Origin: an uncultured Oscillospiraceae bacterium
Lineage (GTDB): Bacteria > Bacillota_A > Clostridia > Oscillospirales > Oscillospiraceae
Length of the DNA stretch: 7,936 nucleotides
NCBI GenBank assembly: GCA_934561335.1
Contig: CAKTGD010000073.1
Location: 1 to 7,936, forward strand
Direction: 5' to 3'
Of the stretch, positions 1 through 5,556 are shown piece by piece. Numbering within the stretch: position 1 is the first letter of the stretch; each line of letters begins with the position of its first letter. The position numbers were made by a program, and so were the translations under genes. Below the pieces are notes generated by a model that was not told the origin of the DNA, searched no databases, and saw only the letters and a program-made list of their open reading frames with translations.

Positions 1-482
1 GCGGCATGGTCGGCGAGCGCATAGGTCAGCTCATAGGGGCTGGTGAGGCCGCTCGTGGGCGCGTACAGCGCGCAGACGACGTCGCCGTTTACGTTCGGCT
101 CCATCGTCAGGATCTCCTCGCGCTCGATAAGGCGCACGCCGGGCACGCCGTTTTCCGCGCCCTGCTTTACAAGCTTTTCGATGGTGGCGCGGTCCGCCTC
201 ACCAAAGCCCAGCACCAGCGCGCCGGGACGGCTGTAGGGCACGCCCAGCTCCTCGCAGAGCGCAGGGTACATTGCCGTACCCTCCACATTGAGGCGCGCC
301 TTCAACGAGCCGGGATGTGCGTCGAAGCCCGCATGCACGATGCCGCTGTTGGCCTTGCTCGTGCCCTCCGCCACGTCGTCCGCCTTTTCCAGCACCACGA
401 CATTGCAGTCATACCGGCTCAAAACACGCGCCAGGGCGCAGCCAACCACACCGGCGCCCACGATGATGATATCCGAATCCAA
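1..482 (-). CDS. GlpA-like NAD(P)/FAD-dependent oxidoreductase, N-terminal 160 residues (3' end outside window)
   Basis: Flavoprotein of the DAO/glycerol-3-phosphate dehydrogenase superfamily. Near the N-terminus is a Rossmann FAD-binding fold: a hydrophobic strand, then GAGVVG (residues 9-14), then a second strand ending in Glu32 (VVVLEK), the residue that contacts the ribose of FAD. The segment TSKANSGIVHAGFD (41-54) is typical of clostridial GlpA-like and L-2-hydroxyglutarate-oxidase-like proteins. The start is a TTG at 482-480, chosen because GGAGGAG (496-490) lies 7 bases upstream and the FAD-binding strand follows at once; no ATG is suitably placed. Family members are usually 480-500 residues, often with a C-terminal BFD-like iron-sulphur domain, so about two thirds are missing. 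It probably oxidises glycerol-3-phosphate or a 2-hydroxyacid in the cytoplasm; the substrate cannot be told from this part. It has its own promoter at 570-598. Confidence 0.85.
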   Translation of the reverse strand, partial: MDSDIIIVGAGVVGCALARVLSRYDCNVVVLEKADDVAEGTSKANSGIVHAGFDAHPGSLKARLNVEGTAMYPALCEELGVPYSRPGALVLGFGEADRATIEKLVKQGAENGVPGVRLIEREEILTMEPNVNGDVVCALYAPTSGLTSPYELTYALADHA

Positions 483-569
483 AAAAATGCTCCTCCCACC
501 TCAAGTAAACTTGTTGATCGCAAATAATATGTTAAGCGCTCTCGCGGAGAGAGCGTTTCTTGCCAATAA

Positions 570-598
570 ATTATACCCTTTTTCAGGCAAAATTTCAA
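570..598 (-). promoter_or_regulatory. Sigma-A promoter of the GlpA-like oxidoreductase gene
   Basis: On the minus strand a -35 element TTGAAA (598-593) and a perfect -10 TATAAT (575-570) are separated by 17 bases. Transcription would start near 563, leaving a leader of about 80 bases. The leader holds a 7-bp hairpin (arms 537-543 and 549-555, loop GCGGA), which may affect leader structure. I recognise no riboswitch. Confidence 0.75.
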
Positions 599-630
599 TG
601 TTCAGACGGCTTTTTCTGCCAGAGAACAAT

Positions 631-666
631 AAAACACCCCGAAACCGTCAGGTTTCGAGGTGTTTT
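631..666 (-). terminator. Rho-independent terminator following the tRNA-Ala fragment
   Basis: The arms AAAACACCCCGAAACC (631-646) and GGTTTCGAGGTGTTTT (651-666) pair over 16 positions with one mismatch around the loop GTCA. On the minus strand the hairpin ends in TTTTATTGTT, a fair U-tract, and it begins 2 bases beyond the CCA of the tRNA fragment. It therefore looks like the native terminator of the tRNA-Ala gene. The stem is A/T-flanked on both sides and could act in both directions. Confidence 0.8.
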
Positions 667-667
667 A

Positions 668-713
668 TGGTGGAGATAAGCGGGATCGAACCGCTGACCT
701 CTTGACTGCCAGT
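668..713 (-). tRNA. 3' half of a tRNA-Ala(GGC) gene; probable integration (att) site remnant
   Basis: Read on the minus strand, the segment gives in order: anticodon loop CTGGCAG with anticodon GGC, the 3' anticodon arm TCAAG, variable loop AGGTC, a perfect T-arm (AGCGG, loop TTCGATC, CCGCT), the acceptor 3' strand TATCTCC, discriminator A and encoded CCA. The 5' half is absent: the bases before the loop (GGGCAA) cannot form the CTTGA arm, and no D-arm or 5' acceptor strand (GGAGATA-like) lies within 150 bases upstream. Similarity to tRNA thus starts inside the anticodon loop and runs to the 3' end, the usual crossover segment for tyrosine integrases that use tRNA genes. It cannot make a functional tRNA. 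The alternative is a decayed duplicate. Confidence 0.85.
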
Positions 714-810
714 TGCCCTTGATGCTGCGCATCATGGAGAAAGCGCCAGTCAAACCACGCCCTCGCAAATACGCCGAAAGCCTTGATACGGCTATGTTTT
801 TTGTACTTTC

Positions 811-839
811 ATTATACCACTCTCCCGCCGCGGACGCAA
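811..839 (-). promoter_or_regulatory. Sigma-A-like promoter pointing into the tRNA-Ala fragment
   Basis: On the minus strand, -35 TTGCGT (839-834), a 17-base spacer and a perfect -10 TATAAT (816-811). The predicted start is near 804. The transcript would cross a 90-base unique stretch with a small hairpin (arms TGATGC 720-725 and GCATCA 729-734), then the tRNA-Ala 3' half, and stop at the hairpin at 631-666, giving an RNA of about 175-180 bases. No convincing coding region lies in it. It may be a relic of the tRNA promoter or an element-borne promoter next to the attachment site. Confidence 0.55.
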
Positions 840-863
840 TGATTATTTGAGCGTTCCAAAAGG

Positions 864-900
864 AAAAAGCGCACAGATTTTTGAAGTCTGTGTGCTTTTT
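864..900. terminator. Bidirectional terminator-like hairpin
   Basis: Arms AAAAAGCGCACAGA (864-877) and TCTGTGTGCTTTTT (887-900) pair over 14 positions with one G-U pair, around a 9-base loop. Each arm ends in a run of A or T, so it could terminate from either side. It lies beyond the hairpin at 913-945 as seen from the SLH gene, so it may be a back-up terminator for that gene. Confidence 0.6.
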
Positions 901-912
901 GTGCGTCAAAGG

Positions 913-945
913 AAAAGGAGCAGGACAACGCGTCCCGCTCCTTTT
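913..945 (-). terminator. Terminator of the SLH-domain gene
   Basis: Arms AAAAGGAGCAGGAC (913-926) and GTCCCGCTCCTTTT (932-945) form a 14-position stem with one mismatch and a 5-base loop (AACGC). It begins 8 bases after the TGA of the SLH gene on the minus strand and ends in TTTTCC. Confidence 0.75.
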
Positions 946-953
946 CAATTACA

Positions 954-1562
954 TCATTTTCCCATATAGCGATAGAGGAATGTCACGATCTGACCGCGCG
1001 TGCAAAGATCATTCGGAGAGAATGTCGTTGCGCTGGTTCCCTTTGCAATACCTTTTTCAACTGCCCACAGCACCGCTTTGTAATAGTAGGAGTCCTCTGC
1101 AACATCGGTGAACGGGTTAACCTTGTTGGTCGGTTCAGGCGATCCCGCCGCACGATAAAGGAACGTCACCATTTCCGCACGGGTGCAGGAAGCGTTGGGC
1201 TGGAACGTGGTGTCAGTCACACCCTTGGCGATTCCCTTGCCGACCGCCCAGATCACCGCATCGTAGTAATAGTCATCCTTCTTTACATCCACAAACGGAT
1301 TTTCGGAAGTTTCAGGCTTAGAGGGAGTCGGATTCGGCTTCACAGAGGGTTTGTGCGGCGGATTGTAGGTCGGAACATAATTGGGGTTCTTTGTTCCACA
1401 GCCGTTTGCGCAATATTCGAGGTTATTCCCAAAGTCGTGCGGAAGTTTGTCAACAACAGTCTGCGCAACCAGAACTTCATTGCAGACAGAGCAGTGCTTG
1501 CCCTCGGTCAAACCGGTTTCCGTGCAGGTGGCTTCAACCGCTGCGTCGATCACTTCAGTACC
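954..1562 (-). pseudogene. 3' fragment of an SLH-domain cell-surface protein (start missing)
   Basis: This is the C-terminal part of a secreted surface protein. From the upstream end it shows one Cys-containing repeat (CTETGLTEGKHCSVC and VLVAQ) of the kind found in clostridial BspA-like and other surface proteins, a proline-rich linker (about 1250-1345), and two SLH motifs. Each SLH motif has an NPF-DV start, a YYYxAVxWAV helix, a GIAKG turn and an end TRxxxVTFLYR; the last closes with LYRYMGK and TGA at 956-954. SLH modules bind secondary cell-wall polymers and anchor proteins to the envelope; three are usual and two are visible. No signal peptide, start codon or ribosome binding site is present. 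Similarity ends near GTEVIDA (about 1560); beyond that the frame continues to 1664 only as antisense of a GyrI-like gene. I call it a broken gene. Confidence 0.75.
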
Positions 1563-1705
1563 TTGCTTTTGCTGACTGGTTGCAGAAAAACAGCGAATAC
1601 AAAATGGCAAACCCCATGCGTCAAATCGTACACCGAGGTCCGTGGAATGAGAGTGACCCCGCAAAATATCTCATTGAACTCCAAATCCCGCTGGATCGCA
1701 CATAA
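1562..1705 (+). pseudogene. C-terminal 47 codons of a GyrI-like effector-binding domain protein
   Basis: The reading frame ending at TAA 1703-1705 gives DWLQKNSEYKMANPMRQIV, then HRGP, then DPAKYLIELQIPLD. This closely fits the end of GyrI-like small-molecule-binding domains, which close with a pattern of the type P-x-R-E-I-Y, GP, then a hydrophobic strand E-I-Q-I-P. Such domains occur alone (about 150 residues) or at the C-terminus of AraC- and MerR-type activators, where they bind drugs or other small ligands. Here only the last 47 residues remain; upstream the frame is antisense to the SLH gene and the similarity stops at about 1562. The intact terminator 12 bases after the stop supports this being the true end of a former gene. 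The family call rests on pattern recognition of a short piece. Confidence 0.55.
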
Positions 1706-1716
1706 TGGACTTTGAA

Positions 1717-1750
1717 ATGCTCTGCAAAAAAGCAGAGCATTTTTTATTTT
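1717..1750 (+). terminator. Rho-independent terminator after the GyrI-like remnant
   Basis: Perfect 9-bp stem ATGCTCTGC / GCAGAGCAT with an A6 loop, followed by TTTTTATTTTT. It is a strong plus-strand terminator 12 bases past the TAA of the GyrI-like fragment, and it isolates the downstream trmO-like unit. Confidence 0.85.
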
Positions 1751-1762
1751 TCCCCCTTGTAT

Positions 1763-1777
1763 CTCACATGATGTGAG
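1763..1777. promoter_or_regulatory. Perfect palindrome upstream of the trmO-like gene, possible operator
   Basis: CTCACAT-G-ATGTGAG is a perfect 7-bp inverted repeat around one central base, placed 40 bases before the start of the methyltransferase gene. It lies between a weak TTGTAT (1757-1762) and TATGCT (1782-1787) that could be -35 and -10, though that spacer is 19 bases. The position suits a repressor site, but no regulator is adjacent. Confidence 0.35.
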
Positions 1778-1817
1778 GTCTTATGCTGAGGCCATCACAA
1801 ATCAAGGAGGCAAAAAT

Positions 1818-2291
1818 ATGGCCTATCAGCTCAACGCTATTGGCATAGTAAAAAATGACGAGAACGGAGCCTTTATCCAGTTGAATCCGGAGTACATTCC
1901 CGGTCTGCAAGCGCTGGACGGCTTTAACCACATCAATGTCCTTTGGTGGTTCAGCGAATGTGACAACGAAGCGGATCGGCACGAGTTACAGACCCAGCAG
2001 CCCTATAAGGACGCGCCTGAAATCATGGGCGTATTTGCGACACGCTCTCCCGCACGGCCAAATCCCATCGCAATGACGGCATCCGAAGTGATCCATATTG
2101 ATTTTGTCAAGGGCATCATTCGTGTTGCGTTCATTGATGCCAATGACAATACGCCCGTACTCGATATTAAGCCCTATACGCCGAGCTTTGATCGTGTGGA
2201 AGCGCCCGGTGTTCCCGCGTGGAGCAGCGGATGGCCGAAAAGCACGGAGGCATCAGGCTATTTTGATTGGGGTCAGGTATTCAACTTCTAA
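1818..2291 (+). CDS. TrmO-like SAM-dependent methyltransferase (UPF0066/TsaA family)
   Basis: This 157-residue protein belongs to the TrmO (YaeB/TsaA) family, whose E. coli member N6-methylates threonylcarbamoyladenosine at position 37 of tRNA-Thr using S-adenosylmethionine. Hallmarks are DGFNHINVLWWF (34-45), the invariant ATRSPARPNPI stretch (74-84) and LDIKPYTPSFD (115-125). It lacks the C-terminal extension of the roughly 235-residue E. coli enzyme, as many short Firmicutes and archaeal homologues do, so its exact substrate is uncertain. The start ATG 1818 is preceded by AAGGAGG (1804-1810) at 7 bases; an upstream in-frame ATG at 1773 has no such site. It is followed after 11 bases by a GNAT gene, probably in one transcript. 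Confidence 0.85.
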   Translation: MAYQLNAIGIVKNDENGAFIQLNPEYIPGLQALDGFNHINVLWWFSECDNEADRHELQTQQPYKDAPEIMGVFATRSPARPNPIAMTASEVIHIDFVKGIIRVAFIDANDNTPVLDIKPYTPSFDRVEAPGVPAWSSGWPKSTEASGYFDWGQVFNF

Positions 2292-2302
2292 GAGGGCAGC
2301 TT

Positions 2303-2908
2303 ATGAAATTACAGGATTATGTTCTGTACAAACCTGTTCTTGAAACGGAACGACTTGTCCTGCGTCCGCTTAGGAAAGAAGATACTGCGGATCTGAAAGA
2401 ATGGCTGGGCGATAGCTCCGTCTATCAGTATTGGGGCAAGCGCCCCGGCAAAAGCGATCTGAACCAGGAACTGCTTTTTCAAAAGCCAGAGAAGCCCACG
2501 AAAAGTTTTCATTGGGGGATCGTCTATAAGCAGGATCGCAAAGTGGTTGGCGATATGTGGGTGTATCTCATTGAAAATGACCGCATGGCAAAAGTGGCGT
2601 TTCGACTTTCACCCGCCTATCAAGGCAGCCGCCTTATGACCGAAGCATTGGCGAGAGTTGCTATTTTCTGCTTTGAGGAAACGGAATTGCAGCGTTTATG
2701 GACGGATGTTCACACGCAGAACATCGCATCGTATAAGACCTTGGAGAAAACCGGCTTCAAACGTGAGGGTCTTATCCGCGACGGTAAGATGGTAAACACA
2801 TACTGTGATTACTACTTATACGGTATGACAAAGGCTGACTATATCGAGATCACCGACAAGGGATTACCTCCGTATGAGCATTGCGAGCGCTTTTTCCGAA
2901 AGAGTTGA
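2303..2908 (+). CDS. GNAT-family N-acetyltransferase (RimJ/RimL type)
   Basis: This 201-residue protein begins with the ETERLVLRPLRKED segment (15-28) typical of RimJ/RimL-like GNAT enzymes. It carries the acetyl-CoA pyrophosphate-binding region in variant form (LSPAYQGSRLMTEAL, 102-116, in place of Q/R-x-x-G-x-G/A) and the C-terminal NIASYKTLEKTGFKREG motif (130-146) that closes the acetyl-CoA pocket. These enzymes transfer acetyl from acetyl-CoA to protein N-termini, antibiotics, polyamines or other amines; the substrate is not evident here. The ATG at 2303 has only a weak site (GAGGGCAG, 2293-2300), which fits translation coupled to the trmO-like gene ending 11 bases before. A longer frame from 2267 exists but overlaps trmO and adds nothing family-like. 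Confidence 0.85.
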   Translation: MKLQDYVLYKPVLETERLVLRPLRKEDTADLKEWLGDSSVYQYWGKRPGKSDLNQELLFQKPEKPTKSFHWGIVYKQDRKVVGDMWVYLIENDRMAKVAFRLSPAYQGSRLMTEALARVAIFCFEETELQRLWTDVHTQNIASYKTLEKTGFKREGLIRDGKMVNTYCDYYLYGMTKADYIEITDKGLPPYEHCERFFRKS

Positions 2909-2976
2909 ATCCATAGCCTTCCCGTCCTCTGAGCAATGGCTGATGCGGCAGGACAGCGAAGATTATCCAGTGTAAA

Positions 2977-3011
2977 AAGTGGTTGGTATCATATTTTGAT
3001 ACCAACCACTT
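2977..3011 (-). terminator. Perfect 15-bp hairpin between the GNAT and AbrB genes
   Basis: AAGTGGTTGGTATCA (2977-2991) and TGATACCAACCACTT (2997-3011) pair without mismatch around a 5-base loop. The U-tract (TTTTT, 2978-2974) is present only on the minus strand; plus-strand transcripts leave the stem into TATAGTTG. It is therefore a better terminator for transcripts coming from the right, where no minus-strand gene is seen. It may still stop the GNAT transcript, or be a protein-binding palindrome. The bases between 2909 and 2976 hold a short open frame ending at TAA (about 2974) that I do not recognise. Confidence 0.55.
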
Positions 3012-3039
3012 ATAGTTGAGCGCTGCATCTCTTTCATTC

Positions 3040-3068
3040 TTGACATTCGACGCCTCGTGTGCTAAAGT
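3040..3068 (+). promoter_or_regulatory. Promoter of the AbrB-ABC transporter operon
   Basis: Perfect -35 TTGACA (3040-3045), a 17-base spacer and -10 TAAAGT (3063-3068, 4 of 6 matches). The predicted start is near 3075, giving a leader of about 43 bases with AAGGAGAG (3103-3110) ahead of the ATG at 3118. Confidence 0.7.
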
Positions 3069-3117
3069 TGCGATAAGTAAGAAAAATTATACTAATCCAA
3101 CTAAGGAGAGTAATCAC

Positions 3118-3351
3118 ATGAGCAGAGATGAACAGCATTTTATAAGCAGCGTGAAGATTGGCCCCAAAGGGCAGATCGTCATTCCCAAGGAGGCACGGGA
3201 TATGTTCGGCCTCCAGCCGGGGGATACGCTGGTGCTGATGGCAGACAAAGAGAAAGGGATTGCGCTGCAAACCGTGGACAAGTTGAACCCGCTGCTGAAG
3301 ACAGTATTCAACAGTCTGCCCAGCGAGGCTAAGGAGGCAAATGACAAATGA
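3118..3351 (+). CDS. AbrB/SpoVT-type transcriptional regulator
   Basis: Small DNA-binding protein of 77 residues with a swapped-hairpin AbrB fold. The core is VKIGPKGQIVIPKEARDMF (12-30), then GLQPGDTLVLM (31-41): the K-G-Q-I-V-I-P-K-E-A-R signature followed by the L-x-P-G-D turn. Such proteins act as dimers and usually repress their own operon. The start ATG 3118 has AAGGAGAG 7 bases upstream and a consensus-like promoter at 3040-3068. Its stop overlaps the ATG of the ABC ATPase gene (ATGA, 3348-3351), so the two are translationally coupled and it is probably the operon's own regulator. The 30-residue C-terminal tail beyond the fold may sense a signal or contact a partner; that is inference. 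Confidence 0.9.
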   Translation: MSRDEQHFISSVKIGPKGQIVIPKEARDMFGLQPGDTLVLMADKEKGIALQTVDKLNPLLKTVFNSLPSEAKEANDK

Positions 3352-4085
3352 ACGTATTGGAGGTACAGGGGCTGACGAAGCATTACCCGGCGTTTACCCT
3401 GAACGGCGTGTCCTTCTCCGTGTCGGAGGGCGCGGTGATGGGATTTATCGGACGCAACGGCGCTGGAAAATCCACCACGTTGAAATCCATTTTGGGTATG
3501 GTGCATCCGGACGCAGGTGAGGTCAAAGTGTTCGGCATGGACTACGCCGCAAACGAGCGCGCCATCCGGCGCGAACTGGGCGTGGTGCTGGGCGGCATCG
3601 ACTTCTACCCTAAAAAGAAGATTCGTGTTATCACCGACGTTACCCGCCGGTTCTACGACAACTGGGACGAGGACAAATACCGCCATTATCTGCGCCTGTT
3701 TGCCATTGACGAGGAAAAGCGTGTGGATCAGCTATCCAGCGGCATGAAGGTCAAATACATGATTGCCATCGCCCTGAGCCACAACGCCCGCCTGCTCATT
3801 CTGGACGAGCCTACCAGCAGTCTTGACCCGGTAAGCCGCGACGAACTGACGGAGCTGCTGCGCCGCTTGGTGGCGGATGGTACGCGCAGCGTGCTGTTCT
3901 CCACCCACATTACTTCCGATCTGGAGAAGTGCGCCACCCACATTGCCTTTATCAAGGATGGCGAGCTACAATACACTGGTTCTCTGGACGATTTTCGCAC
4001 CCACTATAAGGACGTGGGCGCTACGCTGGAGGACATCATCGTACACGTGGAAAGGAGGCCGCTGGATGAAAGCGCTATTATATAA
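3348..4085 (+). CDS. ABC transporter ATP-binding protein (YtrB/BcrA-like)
   Basis: Cytoplasmic ATPase subunit of 245 residues. It has Walker A GRNGAGKST (35-43), a variant signature LSSGM (129-133) in place of LSGGQ, Walker B LLILDEPTSSLDP (149-161) including the D-loop, and the H-switch STHITSD (His187). The Q-loop glutamine is replaced (LGGIDFYP, 81-88); signature and Q-loop variation of this kind is common in YtrB-like exporters, which work in bacitracin/cell-envelope stress response and peptide export. It overlaps the upstream regulator by 4 bases and the downstream permease by 20 bases, so the three genes form one unit. The substrate cannot be deduced; a lipid or peptide exporter responding to envelope stress is the likeliest role. 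Confidence 0.93.
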   Translation: MNVLEVQGLTKHYPAFTLNGVSFSVSEGAVMGFIGRNGAGKSTTLKSILGMVHPDAGEVKVFGMDYAANERAIRRELGVVLGGIDFYPKKKIRVITDVTRRFYDNWDEDKYRHYLRLFAIDEEKRVDQLSSGMKVKYMIAIALSHNARLLILDEPTSSLDPVSRDELTELLRRLVADGTRSVLFSTHITSDLEKCATHIAFIKDGELQYTGSLDDFRTHYKDVGATLEDIIVHVERRPLDESAII

Positions 4086-4710
4086 ACAGCTACGGCTGGT
4101 ATGTCATCCCATGACGCTGATCTTCTGCCTGTTTGGTATCGTGGTCATTATCCCCAATTACCCCTACACCGTCATTTTCTTCTACGTCACACTGGGGCTT
4201 TTCTTCAGCTTTCTGGACATGCGGGAAAAGAAGGATCTCTACTACACGGCGCTGCTGCCGGTTCCCAAACGGGACGCAGTTAAGGCTGGCTGCCTGTTTA
4301 CGGCGCTGATCGAGCTGCTGTCGCTGGTACTGCTGGCACCCTGCTGCCTGCTGGCAGCGCGTTTGCAGCCGGGCAAGGACAATTTGGTGGGGCTTGACCC
4401 CAATTTGGCGCTGCTGGCGGCAGGCTTCTTGATTTATGCGCTGTTCAACGTCGTATTCCTGCCCTCTTTCTACAAGAACGGCTATAAGGTGGGCGTAGCC
4501 TTTATCAAGGCCACCATTCCCATGGCGCTGCTCATGCTGGTGCTGGAAGCCCTGCCCCACATCCCGGCGCTGAGCTGGCTGGACGATATGGACGCGGCCA
4601 CACAGCTGCGTCTAATCCCGATGCTGGCGGTGAGTATCGTAGTCTATATCGTGGGTATGCTGCCGACCTTCCGTATGTCGGCTGCCGCCTACGAAAAAGT
4701 GGATATGTGA
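4066..4710 (+). CDS. ABC-2 type transporter permease
   Basis: Integral membrane protein of 214 residues and partner of the preceding ATPase. About six hydrophobic segments are visible, roughly at residues 16-33, 35-50, 74-97, 113-133, 143-165 and 185-205. The short cytoplasmic segment DMREKKDLYYTALLPVPKRD (51-70), with its bulky-aromatic and LLPVPKR pattern, is typical of ABC-2 permeases of the type that resembles B. subtilis YtrC/YhaJ-like and Clostridia proteins: it lies where the coupling helix contacts the ATPase. The start ATG 4066 has AAGGAGG (4052-4058) 7 bases upstream, within the end of the ATPase gene. One permease gene implies a homodimer. No accessory extracellular domain is seen. 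Confidence 0.88.
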   Translation: MKALLYKQLRLVCHPMTLIFCLFGIVVIIPNYPYTVIFFYVTLGLFFSFLDMREKKDLYYTALLPVPKRDAVKAGCLFTALIELLSLVLLAPCCLLAARLQPGKDNLVGLDPNLALLAAGFLIYALFNVVFLPSFYKNGYKVGVAFIKATIPMALLMLVLEALPHIPALSWLDDMDAATQLRLIPMLAVSIVVYIVGMLPTFRMSAAAYEKVDM

Positions 4711-4802
4711 TCTTATGCTAAAGCTATCTTTCTTCACCCAGTAAGAACGGAGGCTTATCCGCCGCCTAAAGGTATCAGCAAAAAGCTCGACATGATGAAA
4801 GG

Positions 4803-5162
4803 ATGCGGGATCTGCTGTCTGTCACACTCATGCTGATCGTACAGACCATTTTGTTTGGATCAACGCACGGCTATCTCAAAGCCGAACTGGTGGACGGGAC
4901 TCCCTTCACCGAAGTGAGCGCGGAACGGCTTAAAGGGCTGGGTATCCGCTTTATCTGGATTCCCGTTGTCGTCGTTGCCATATCGGAGGCGGTTGCGATC
5001 TGGCAGGGTGTGAAACGGATTCTAATAATCGGAAACGTTGGATGCGTTATGACCGGCATTGTCCTGATCCTCGCGGCGATGATTTCCCGCTATGGCGCAG
5101 AGCTGGAGCAAAAAGTGCTTGTTTCCCATGAGGACACGGACGCTGCAGATAGGGGCCGCTAA
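4803..5162 (+). CDS. Small three-helix membrane protein of unknown function
   Basis: I do not recognise the family. The 119-residue frame has three predicted membrane helices (about residues 4-22, 48-67 and 72-93). Between the first two is a 25-residue hydrophilic loop, LKAELVDGTPFTEVSAERLK, and the protein ends in a polar tail. The start is doubtful: the ATG at 4803 has no ribosome binding site at a proper distance, although the frame is open upstream to a TAA at 4767, giving a charged lead-in (QQKARHDER). This looks like the continuation of a longer protein whose beginning is lost, or a gene with an unusual start. It ends 7 bases before the kinase-like gene, so the two may have been one unit. 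No promoter is evident in 4711-4802. Confidence 0.5.
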   Translation: MRDLLSVTLMLIVQTILFGSTHGYLKAELVDGTPFTEVSAERLKGLGIRFIWIPVVVVAISEAVAIWQGVKRILIIGNVGCVMTGIVLILAAMISRYGAELEQKVLVSHEDTDAADRGR

Positions 5163-5169
5163 TAGAACG

Positions 5170-5556
5170 ATGCCTGATACATTGACGGTAAACGATGCGG
5201 AATATACCGTACTCCAGCTTCTTGGGGAAGGAAAAGGCGGCTACTCCTATCTGGTGACAGATGGAACAACGCAATATGTCCTGAAACAGATCCACCACGA
5301 GCCTTGCGAATACTACACCTTTGGTGACAAGCTGCAAGCCGAGCTGCACGATTATGAAACGCTGCGGAAACTCGGTATCCCCATGCCCCGGCTTCTGGCG
5401 GTGGATGCCCCGCAGGAGCGCATTTTGAAGGAGTACATCGCCGGGCAGATGGTGGCGGAGTTTCTCAAAGCGGGACGGATGGAACCCGACTGGCTCAAAC
5501 AGGTGCAGGCCATGTGCTGCCTTCTGTACCCGGCTGGGCTGAACATCGACTACTAA
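5170..5556 (+). pseudogene. Protein-kinase-like phosphotransferase truncated at the catalytic loop
   Basis: The N-terminal lobe of a small clostridial kinase-like protein is recognisable: a glycine-rich loop LGEGKGGYSYLV (18-29), an ATP-contacting lysine in YVLKQI (Lys39), a helix with Glu58 or Glu63 as the likely salt-bridge partner, the hinge-like ERILKEYIAGQ, and the start of the catalytic loop LLYPAGLNIDY. Family members of about 180-200 residues continue with a F-P-T-N-F-type sequence carrying the metal-binding Asn, and then a Y-I-D segment (DFG equivalent). Here TAA follows Tyr128 directly, and none of the three frames beyond resumes the family sequence. It should therefore be inactive as a kinase. 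The ATG at 5170 has only a weak site (AGGGG, 5151-5155). A small regulatory remnant cannot be excluded. Confidence 0.7.

Noticed and set aside
6..527. Plus-strand open frame across the left edge
   Set aside because: It is antisense to the FAD-dependent oxidoreductase, which has a clear Rossmann motif, a ribosome binding site and a promoter.
668..810. tmRNA (ssrA)
   Set aside because: A T-arm and CCA are present, but there is no 5' acceptor strand able to pair with TATCTCC and no tag frame ending in an ALAA-type sequence; the anticodon loop with GGC shows an ordinary tRNA-Ala.
595..948. Minus-strand open frame of 117 codons over the tRNA fragment
   Set aside because: Its C-terminal part is a translation of the tRNA-Ala 3' half and terminator hairpin, its start lies inside another terminator, and no ribosome binding site or family resemblance is seen.
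1563..1664. N-terminal extension of the SLH-domain frame
   Set aside because: It is antisense to GyrI-like coding sequence, has no signal peptide and no ribosome binding site before its ATG, so it is not the true start of the surface protein.
3114..3686. Minus-strand frame of 190 codons opposite the AbrB and ABC ATPase genes
   Set aside because: The plus strand carries unmistakable AbrB and Walker A motifs; the minus frame has no family resemblance and comes from codon bias.
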